DNA from: Carnegiea gigantea
Lineage: Eukaryota > Streptophyta > Magnoliopsida > Caryophyllales > Cactaceae
Direction of reading: 5' to 3'
DNA: 64,000 nt
Assembly (NCBI GenBank): GCA_029747015.1
Contig: JAKOGI010000580.1
Coordinates: 62,001-126,000 of the forward strand
Part shown: positions 56,190 through 64,000 of the stretch, one piece after another
How the letters are laid out: each line of letters opens with the position of its first letter
How positions within the stretch are numbered: position 1 is the stretch's first letter
Program-made: the position numbers and the translations under genes
The notes under the pieces: model-generated
What the model saw: the letters and a program-made list of their open reading frames with translations, nothing else
The model's database searches: none
Told to the model about the DNA's origin: nothing

Positions 56190-57110
56190 GCCTTTGGAGG
56201 ACTCAAGGTTAACCCGTTGATGTACCCAAAAGGGTCAGACATTCAAAGGTTAACCGATAATCAAATCAAATTCGCATTTGGAGGATTTTCACTTTTGGAG
56301 GACTCAAGGTTAACCCGTTGATGTATACAAAAGGGTCAGACATTCGAAGCTTAACCGATAGTCAAGTCAAATTCGCCTTTGGAGGATTTTCGCCTTTAGA
56401 GGATTTAAGGTTAGCTCATTGATGTACCCAAAAAGGTCAGACATTCAAAGGTTAACTGATAATCAAGTGAAATTCGCCTTTGGAGGATTTTCGTCTTTGG
56501 AGGATTCAAGGTTAATCCGTTGATGTATCTAAAATGGTCAAACATTCAAAGGCTAACCGATAATCAAGTCAAATTCGCCTTTGAAAGATTTCCGCCTTAA
56601 GAGGATTCAAGGTTAACCCGTTGACGTACCCAGAAGAGTCAAACATTCAAAGGTTAACCGATAAGGAAGTCAAATTCGCCCTTGGAAGATTTTCGCCCTA
56701 AGAGGATTCAAGGATAACCTGTTGATGTACCCAAAAGAGTCAGACATTCAAAGGTTAACCGATAAGGAAGTCAAATTCGCCCTTGGAAGATTTTCGCCCT
56801 AAGAGGATTCAAGGGTAACCTGTTGATGTACCCAAAAGAGTCAGACATTCACAGGTTAACCGATAAGCAAGTCAAATTCACCTTTGGAGGATTTTTGCAT
56901 TAGGAGGAATAAAAGTTAACCCGTTGATGTACCCAAGAGGGTCAGACATTCAAAGATTAACCGATATCAAATCAAATCTCTTTTTGGAGAATTTTCGCTT
57001 GCAGGGGATTTTCGCCTTTAGGAAGCTTACTTTAGGAGGATTCAAGATCAACCCATTGATGTACCCAAATGGGTGAGACGTTCAAATATCGATCGATAAT
57101 CAAGTCAATT
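56190..57110 (+). repeat. 101-bp tandem repeat (about 8-9 copies)
   Basis: The word ATTCAAAGGTTAACCGATA and its variants begin at 56241, 56342, 56443, 56544, 56645, 56746, 56847 and 56948, exactly 101 bp apart each time, so indels are nearly absent across eight units. Each unit also has TTCGCCTTTGGAGGATTTT and CCCGTTGATGTACCCAAAA. The outer units are more diverged. Two adjacent units (56645 and 56746) are almost identical, a sign of recent unequal exchange. Confidence 0.95.
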
Positions 57111-57854
57111 TTATTCTGAAAGAGATTATACGAGAGCAAGAGATTCAAGAAATAATAATTAGTGATATACTCCTTGCAGCAAATTATAATATTGAAGGGC
57201 CACCAATCTAAATGACAAACCTGGGGACGAAAAAGTAGTGATAAAGAACAACAAATTGCAAAGAATAGATAAAAAGAAGAGAGGGGTGGCCGTGGGAAGG
57301 ATGAAATAATTCTTTAAAAAAGAAAAACATCTTGATGTTGCGGCTACTTCAAGCAAAGCAGAGGCGAAGAAGTGAGGTGACATTGGAAGAGCAAATTCCT
57401 CTAAGCTATTGCTATGAGAAAATATTTGCAATGAGTGATGTCCAACTTCCTCGCATTGTTCACAATGACGCTTCCTTCCTTTTGCTGCAAATCACCTAGG
57501 GTTATTGAGAGCGAAATTTCAAAGGTGTAGATGCGAAAACTGATTTGCAGTGAATGCCTCTGTCTCCTGCAGTGCCTACTGACGATAGAGGGACAAATGG
57601 GGAGAGAGAGAAATAGGAGAGTGATAACAGGCTCCGGACTTGCAAAAAATTATATACAGCATTAATTCTTCAAATTGATGAAAGAAGCATTATCTTCGTT
57701 CATAAATCTTCATATTTTAGGCAAGAAAAATAAATATTTTGAAGATTGCATCCTATAAAATTGCACCAAATATGATGCAGGGCCCACTCATAATAAAAAA
57801 ATAATTGAGACGTCAATCACGCTTAAACACCAAGGCTGTATACGTTACTTACCC
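57111..57854 (+). other. 3' internal part of the gag-only element
   Basis: Non-coding, with no reading frame of its own. A 90-codon minus-strand frame (57159-57431) has no recognisable motif. Ends at the purine tract. Confidence 0.5.
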
Positions 57855-57868
57855 CCGAGGGGGCAATT
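57855..57868 (+). other. Polypurine tract of the gag-only element
   Basis: CGAGGGGGCAATT immediately before TGTTGG of the 3' LTR. Confirms plus orientation. Confidence 0.7.
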
Positions 57869-58549
57869 TGTTGGCACCGAAAATTTAATAATAAATATCA
57901 TGTTAAAAAAATAAATATAGATTGATTATTTGGGTCAACCTATTTAATTAATTTAATTTATTTACATAAATTAGGTCGAATTGACTATCAAGTCATTATC
58001 TAGACGACCACCAAGTCAATGGTTGAATTGACTATTAAATTGCCAGTTAAATGGACTAACAAGTCAAATGCCCAATCAACGGCCTAAGAAGGCGAATAAG
58101 TCGTAAATCCTAGTTAGGGGAGGGGATTCTTTCCCTAAATAGAACACTACTCTCTTCTACTCAGGGGGTCAAAGATTTATTCATTTCGAAGGCAATCTGA
58201 AGACTTAAAGGGCTAAGTTCTCTAACAACAAGCACCATTAAAGCACGTGCCATCTACCATCAAAGATTAAAGAAAATTTGTCTTGATTGAGATCAAACCT
58301 CTTATGCCCTCTCCCAAGACCAAATTCGTTGAAGTTCATTCAAAGGAAGTCAAATCAATCAATTTAATCGGGATTCAAGTCAATCGACTCTCTTTTAAGT
58401 ACAAATTAGAGATCGAATTACATGACTTTTTATTTGTTTACTTATAACAAATACGCAAAGATTATACCCATATTTTCTGAATTAATACAAATTAATTTAT
58501 TCATATTTCTTATCTTACTTAGATTTTAGATTTGAAATTTGTGTTTACA
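57869..58549 (+). repeat. 3' LTR of the gag-only element
   Basis: 681 bp, starts TG and ends CA, pairs with 51927-52618. The TATA segment reads CCCTAAATAG, lacking the two-base step present in the left copy. Confidence 0.93.
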
Positions 58550-58554
58550 ATAAG
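58550..58554. repeat. Target-site duplication ATAAG (right copy)
   Basis: Identical to 51922-51926. Confidence 0.9.
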
Positions 58555-58822
58555 ATTGGTGGTAAATGGTCTTGCTTTTAGCGAGGCTAGTGCCGACGAT
58601 TCGTACATTCAAAAGATTACTATGATGGCAGTTGTTTTGTTTAAAGTGAAATTGTAGTATGCTTTTATTAAACAGCCATCTTATGCGAGGTTTGTTTTGG
58701 AGCAAAATATGATTCTTTTACTTATCCTGTTAGAAAAATGGTGGTCATTTAGGATATATTTTATATTCATTTACTTAGTTGCATTAGCAATATTTTAAAT
58801 TTGCGCAATTGATAATGAGTTA

Positions 58823-60324
58823 GGCCTTGTTCTTTTCATCGGGAAATGTTAAGTGTGGAATGGATGAGTGGGAAAGGGAGGAAAGGAGTGGGTGGGATTG
58901 GGTTATTATATATGGGAGTAAGAAAAAGAGAGAAGGAGTGGGAAGAAGTAGAAAGAAGTAAGACAGAGTTGAATGAAGTAAGAGAATTGACCTAAGTTAT
59001 GTATTTTGTTTTTTAATGTGATCTTTTATTTGTGATAGTAATTACTGATAATAAACTTTTTTTAGACTGAAAAAAAATTTTCTCTGTTAACTCGAGTACG
59101 AAAATTGTTTCGTGGCCATTGTTACTCAAAAACATTATAATTTTTGTTATTTGTAAAACAATTGTGGATGTATTTTTTCCATATATTAACCAAACACGAA
59201 TAACCAAAAAATAAAAAAAAATACACAGATGTTCAAGCCCTGTTCTTTTCGTTGGTAAATTTAAATTTACAACCTCAACCAATTTCAACCCACATCAACC
59301 AACTCAAACCAACTTCAACCCACTTGTCATTATTTTAACCAACTTCTACCCATTATACAAATAAAAAATTTAATTAACTTTACCAACTTCAACTCTTTTC
59401 AAACTATTTCAACCAGCTTCAACTGACTTCACGAAGTTCAATAAAAAATATCAATTTCAACCCACTTTACCTAACTTTAACTTACTTTGCACTAGTTTAA
59501 CCAACTTCTACCCATCATACAAAAAAAGATTCAACCCACTTCAATCAACTTCAACCTACTTCAACTAATTAACTTCAACCCACTTCACGAACATCAATAA
59601 AAAAATAACGACTTTAACCAACTTCAATCAACTTCAACCAATTTTAACCAACTTTCTACTATTTTAATCAACTTCTATCCATCATACAAAAAAAATTCAA
59701 CTTACTTCAACCTACTTCAACTCACTTCTACACTATTTTAATCAACTTCTACACATTTCTTCATTATGTTGAAAAAAATTTGCAATTTCTGTTATAAATT
59801 ACGATGAATGAGAAATAAATCTATTACACATACAGCAACAACCATCCACGCTTTGGTGACTTACGACAAATATTTCGTGGCCAACGCAAAAATAAAAATA
59901 AAAATTAAGTATATCTTCCATATACAGAATCAAACTCAAAATATGTACCACTCACAAATAACTAACATTTGCTTAACGCCAAAAAAAATAATTTTTTCAA
60001 TATATATAACAAAAATTACACGATCTACAATTTTTACCACGACTAACAAATATTTCCGTAACATACGAAAATAGATAAAACATTCATAATTATTATCAAA
60101 TTATTCGTACATATAATTACCTAAATTATAAAGGTTTTCGAAATATGAAAAATAATAGCCATATGTAGGAGTAGGAAGGAGTTGGTGAGAGTGGATGAGA
60201 GTGAAAAAGAGTGGGACAGAGTGTTATTTTTTTTAAAGTGCAAGAAGATGTAAAAAAAAAGGGGAAGAAGTAGGTGAGAGTGGAAAGAAGTGAGATAAGT
60301 TCATTAAAATACGAAAAAAAAGGC
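58823..60324. mobile_element. Non-autonomous Harbinger/Tourist-like transposon, copy B
   Basis: Starts GGCCTTGTTCTTTTC after TTA (58820-58822) and ends at GGC before TTA (60325-60327). Like copy A (24870-26453) it has GAGTGGG/AAGGAGTGG blocks near both ends (58850-58985 and 60165-60300), and an inner segment alignable with copy A: AATTACGAT, CAGCAACAACCAT, ACGACAAATATTTCGTGGCCAACG (59795-59890) and AAATTATTCGTACATATAATTACCTAAATTATAAA (60098-60132). No transposase. The right terminus is degenerate. Confidence 0.7.
59236..59765. mobile_element. TTGAA-repeat MITE nested in copy B
   Basis: Begins AAGCCCTGTTCTTTTCGTTGG, nearly the same terminus as the element at 32780, then a 480-bp array of TTCAACCCAC / CAACTTCAAC units, the reverse-complement counterpart of the body of the elements at 26936 and 32780. 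The right terminus is not clear, so the end is approximate. Confidence 0.55.
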
Positions 60325-60327
60325 TTA

Positions 60328-62209
60328 GGAGTGATAGGATTAATTGAGACTCAATAATATTTTAGTTCTTGATCATCCAACGTATATATCAATTTTTAAA
60401 CTCTATTTTGTTATCTCGTTATGTATTTATTTTTGTACTCAGTATAAATTTGGTACACCGTACAACGAATTGGGTGGATGGAGCTATGCCGTGAACTAGT
60501 CACTAGGTGTCGTCAATCATGAAATTTTTTTTGTTAACTAATGAATAGCCGTAAAAGCTCATGTGAAGTCAATGAGTATTTTATTTGGAAATTATGTCTC
60601 CATAATTCATTATTTTCTTCATTGCTGTCCCTACATTGTTGTTCTTTCCTCTTTTGGGTTACTTTAATTTCTCTGTTACTGATCTCCCAAAAAGTCATCA
60701 TAAAAAGGTTTTTGTGGATAAGCAGGTTCCCCCGCATGACAAAAGATTAAAAAATTTTAAAAAAAAAGGAATTCCAGTCGAAGTTATCAATTAGGATACT
60801 TCAATGCCCAAAAGGCCTATTTCGTCTCGGCGTGGCTATGGTTTTCGTTTTGTATTGACACATGGCAATTAAAATTTTTAGCGCTTAAAAAAGACAAGGG
60901 AAGACAAAATTGTTGACGCAACTGAATCCATGAATGCTTTATTATGTTTGCGTTTTCTTTTGCTTGGATGATAGAAGTTGTTTTTATATGTATATATGCA
61001 GACGTAAGCGGTGGAAGGCAAAAGTTACAAATCGTCACATTCAGGGTTCCAATCGGTGGGACTAGTAGACGGCTGTGATGAAAATTTACACCGTAGCTAT
61101 CAAATGCGTTAAGATTTTAAGTTGATTCAGCTAGGATTCAAAATTGAAAATTGGGCCCTTTCTTATGGATGAAGTCTAGGATAAATATGAGTTGTTTAAC
61201 TAGTCTCCCATTTGTGGGCCATGGAAAATATTTCAAGGAAAGTCTCATGGGAAGATAGTTCCCCAAGCTGTTGAACCCTAACTTGCAACTCAGATAAGGA
61301 GCAAAGATTAAATGTGATGCAATCTTCTAATCACAGAAAATAACTATGAGATAAAAGCATTAAGTAAAAATAATATCTATCATAATAAAGGAAGAATCCT
61401 AATATAATATCTCTAAAAATGTCCTTTGAACCCTTGTAAAATTAGCGTACGATCATCATCAAGGGCAAGCCAAGCAGTCGTAGGTTTTCTAAATTTTCAT
61501 AAGCAATTTACAAATCCCTGTCCAACTTGAGTTTTGGGGGCTCTTTAAGGGGTGATGCGACTTTTGCCCTTATTTAGTACATTGTAGGTTCTCCACGCAG
61601 GCATCACTCCCTCTTAGATTCCAGCTCTAATAGCCCAGGAAGAATTCTCTTAACCCTGAGCCAGTACATTTGGCGTACTCTATCATGATCCTAAGAAAGT
61701 CACCCCATAAAAGAGAATCACTAGGGGAAAGAAGCAAGTGGGACTAGATCCCTAAATTAAAAAGCAACTTCTGTAATAAGGCTATGTTGTAGGCTGACTG
61801 TTTAGTTGGCTAGGACTAAGGTCAATAAGGCGCTGCAGAGAGCTCGAGGCCCATTAATGCTAGAGATTAAAACCACAGCTCTTCTAGCCTTAGCTGACAA
61901 GCTTAGAACCTCAAAACGATTAGTCAAAGATCAGTTAGGTCCCCATTCATAAGATTAGAAAATGATCCAAGGTTCGAGGAAGAGTCTGATGTTGCAAGGA
62001 AGAATCCCAAAGTGCATAGGAGGAACCATGAGGATCTCTGAGATCATCTAAATAAGAAGAAAATAGTTACCAGCTAGTAGAAGATTCAACAAGAATCAAG
62101 TCTTATATGACAGTAGAACTAGGCCTAGAGGAGGGATCCTCCGAAGAAATGCTAAGCTACTAGTAAGGCTTTAAATATAAGGTCACCTTTTGACTTGGAT
62201 ATTCTGAGT
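60328..62209. other. No gene seen
   Basis: About 1.9 kb without an open frame beyond 73 codons that carries a motif. The last part (61400-62200) has the texture of retroelement leader sequence and runs into the gag fragment at 62170. Confidence 0.4.
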
Positions 62210-62660
62210 ACTACTCTTGCTAAAAAATAAAGATCCGAAAGATTGTTACTTATGATGGAACTACTGATGCTGAGGAGCACTTGAGCACTTATATTGCCCA
62301 TGTGTACATGATGCCTTCTCTTAGCAGGATGTCCTATGCATGTGTTTGTTGGCCACGCTTAAGGAAGCCACACAATTAGGTTTAACAAACTTTCTACCTC
62401 TTCTATAAAGTCAAGGAAAGATCCGAGGGCCAAGTTCCTAGCACATTTTAACTGAAACAGAAGGCTTGCAAAGTTCAATTCGATCCTCATGAATATAGTT
62501 CATAGAGATGAAAAGTCCCCAGGAATTTAATCCGAAGGTTTAGTAAGGAGTGTCTCAGGGCAAAATCTGCAAGTAAAGCTCAGCAATTGGATAAGGGAAA
62601 TCTGAGCGAGGAGGATGAGAGTTGCAAGAAAAACAGGATTAAGGAGAACAAATCTTTACC
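62170..62660 (+). pseudogene. Gag fragment of another Ty3/gypsy element
   Basis: Plus-strand text in two frames: PFDLDILSTTLAKK, then RKIVTYDGTTDAEEHLSTYI (62227-62300), the conserved start of the plant Ty3 capsid domain (family: YDGTSDPEEHL). Further on is RNLIRRFSKECLRAKSA (about 62520-62570), the later capsid helix. Stops at several places. No pol follows; a T25 run comes directly after. Confidence 0.7.
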
Positions 62661-62667
62661 AGACAGT

Positions 62668-62692
62668 CTTTTTTTTTTTTTTTTTTTTTTTT
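62668..62692. repeat. T25 homopolymer run
   Basis: Twenty-five T on the plus strand, between the gag fragment and sequence that leads to the plastid tRNA copy. It could be an insertion scar or the A-tail of a minus-strand retrocopy; nothing on the left side supports the latter. Confidence 0.85.
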
Positions 62693-63005
62693 AAACGTAA
62701 TTTTTTGCCCCTTTGCTTCAATACTTGACATTAATAAGAATGAGATTCAAAAAAGTGTTTTTTTTAAAGTTTAAGATTCACCTCAATATTTTAAGTATTT
62801 TATCTTTTTATTCATTTGTATAAAGCGTACAAATTTTTATTTAGCATTAAATTAAATAATGTAATTTCTATTTGGAATCTTCCTTATAACTTCTTGAGTT
62901 TTTGGGGATTTAGCTGAAATGTTGAATTTCAATTAAGCATTACCTAAAGGAAATAAAGAACTAATTATGAATAGGTTATTTTTAAATAAACAAAAAATGA
63001 AAAAG
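62693..63005 (+). other. AT-rich spacer upstream of the trnH copy
   Basis: No frame. By analogy with plastid gene order (psbA spacer, then trnH) this may also be plastid-derived spacer, but such spacers change fast and I cannot confirm it. Confidence 0.3.
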
Positions 63006-63083
63006 AGGGATGATGTAAGCAAGTGGATCAAGGCAGTGGATTGTAAATCCACCATGCATGGGTTCAATTCTCGTTGTTTTTCC
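63006..63083 (+). pseudogene. trnH: Plastid trnH-GUG copy in the nucleus (NUPT), mutated
   Basis: Contains AAGTGGATCAAGGCAGTGGA and, after the anticodon arm, the T-arm GGGTTCAATTCTCG, matching plastid tRNA-His almost throughout. The anticodon position reads GTA instead of GTG, and the acceptor end is altered (the family ends GTTCGCC, here GTTTTTCC), so the acceptor stem cannot pair. The 3' end is tandemly duplicated. Non-functional. It shows transfer of plastid DNA to this chromosome. Confidence 0.85.
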
Positions 63084-63112
63084 ACAGCAATTCTCGTTGT
63101 TTTTCCACAGCA
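63065..63112. repeat. 23-bp tandem duplication at the tRNA 3' end
   Basis: CAATTCTCGTTGTTTTTCCA occurs twice in direct succession (63065 and 63088), one copy belonging to the trnH T-arm and acceptor region. Confidence 0.9.
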
Positions 63113-63889
63113 GATGCTTGAGACAAAGTTATAGTTATTTCTTTCCGCTTTTATGTTAAGCTTAATAAATTTTCTTATCTCTAAAAAAGGATTATTAATT
63201 TTTCGTAGTAAATGTTTCTCTACAAAAGGAGTACTCTTCTAGGCGAATATCTTATTGTTAATTACTCCACTAAGTTTAGGGATAAGGATAAGTGGTGTAG
63301 CATAAAGATTGCATGCACAACATAGAAGACTTCAAGAACCTGGACAAGCATACCAGGACCTGGTGTAGATGCTTAAAAATAGTGTTTTTATTTTTATAAA
63401 ATGCTCGATGACAAAGATTATACCCCAAACTTGGCAGTTGGGGGCCAACAAAATAACTTAAAATTTAAAGTCCAAAATAACAAAAGAGATAAGAAAAAGG
63501 CAAAAGGGAGTCCATGGCCAATAGGCTTAACCTGGCTCATAACCCGGCTAACAAACATACAAAAAGAGGCATATGATTGTAATTGAGCCAATTGACGAAC
63601 CAAGTAATCGAGTGAGTCCTAATCTACCCAGCCCCTAATAAAAACACGAGATGGTCAGTTGCAATATTGAAGACCACCGAAGCCCTCTCTCAAGGGTCAT
63701 AAACTAGTCTAATTAGTCTAACTACCTATTTTCATGGGGTTAGCCTAAGTAGACCACAAAATTAGCAACCCTCAGACCTAACTAGGATCGGGACTATTTT
63801 CATGTCCCGAACCTGGCTATCCTCTCCACACACTAGCTAATCAGCCTCATATCTCGGCACAATTCAATCGCCCAAAAATAAAGATAAAA
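63113..63889. other. Repeat-like non-coding sequence
   Basis: Contains GGCAGTTGGGGGCCAAC at about 63435, a purine run of the kind seen before 3' LTRs. A new LTR could start there, but no partner is inside the window. No gene. Confidence 0.35.
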
Positions 63890-63998
63890 GCTCTCTCAAG
63901 TATTTCGTCGAACACTTAGCGGGCATGAGAGAAAACTCTAAGTTAGATAAACGCTCTCTCAAGTATTTTGTCGAACACTTGGCGGGCATGAGAGAAAA
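63890..63998. repeat. Direct repeat of about 46 bp, two copies
   Basis: GCTCTCTCAAGTATTTCGTCGAACACTTAGCGGGCATGAGAGAAAA-type text occurs at about 63890 and again at about 63952, 62 bp apart, differing at two or three bases. The window ends here, so more copies may follow. Confidence 0.9.
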
Positions 63999-64000
63999 AT

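Larger units (their letters stand above)
51927..58549 (+). mobile_element. Non-autonomous gag-only LTR retrotransposon with tandem-repeat interior
   Basis: LTRs 51927-52618 and 57869-58549, perfect 5-bp duplication ATAAG, primer site at 52621 and purine tract at 57855. The 5.25-kb interior has a broken gag (52700-54328) and then only non-coding tandem arrays (24, 62 and 101 bp). There is no protease, reverse transcriptase or integrase, so it must have moved with enzymes of another element (LARD-like). The gag wording is a common dicot Ty3/gypsy type. The left LTR has lost the TG start; the right LTR has lost its TATA box. Confidence 0.93.

Noticed and set aside
63006..63083. Functional tRNA-Tyr (anticodon GTA)
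   Set aside because: The body is plastid tRNA-His and the acceptor stem does not pair; the anticodon change is a point mutation in a dead copy.

Overview
The window looks like nuclear DNA of a flowering plant, most likely a dicot. It is AT-rich, its intergenic space is built from nested retrotransposons and DNA transposons, and its one intact gene is an R2R3-MYB transcription factor with the usual plant three-exon layout. There are no bacterial operons, rRNA genes or CRISPR arrays. The species cannot be named from the sequence.

Layout, left to right. 1-12476: old, mostly unreadable repeat DNA, with a possible minus-strand LTR and polypurine tract near 1160, a long AT microsatellite, a 567-bp tandem duplication and one CACTA-type terminus at 6626. 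12482-19261: a complete but decayed minus-strand Ty3/gypsy element with two LTRs, an initiator-Met-type primer site and matching 5-bp target duplications. Just to its right, 20.25-21.56 kb, is a plus-strand integrase remnant of Athila type. 24870-26453: a Harbinger-like non-autonomous DNA transposon with TTA target duplications; a relative lies at 58823-60324. 27278-31028: a CACTA-like transposon carrying exons and introns of a ZIFL (MFS transporter) gene, now a pseudogene. 31.5-33.1 kb: MITE-like insertions upstream of the MYB gene. 33696-35156: the R2R3-MYB gene (305 aa), closest by motif to subgroup 11 (MYB41/74/102).

36265-50160: a 13.9-kb minus-strand Tat-lineage Ty3/gypsy element. It has a dual RNase H, an extra gene on the opposite strand between pol and the 3' LTR with its own TATA box, and 57-bp tandem repeats in the untranslated part. 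50.39-50.66 kb: a LINE tail. 51927-58549: a gag-only, plus-strand non-autonomous LTR element with a perfect ATAAG duplication, whose interior is made largely of different tandem arrays (24, 62 and 101 bp). 58.8-64 kb: the second Harbinger-like copy, a gag fragment, a plastid trnH copy and the start of an unresolved repeat.

Only the MYB gene looks functional. All transposon reading frames carry stops and frameshifts. The most interesting items are the gene-carrying CACTA element, the antisense gene with promoter in the Tat element, and the multi-array non-autonomous LTR element. All boundaries and family names come from reading the sequence and from memory of the families; no searches were run.
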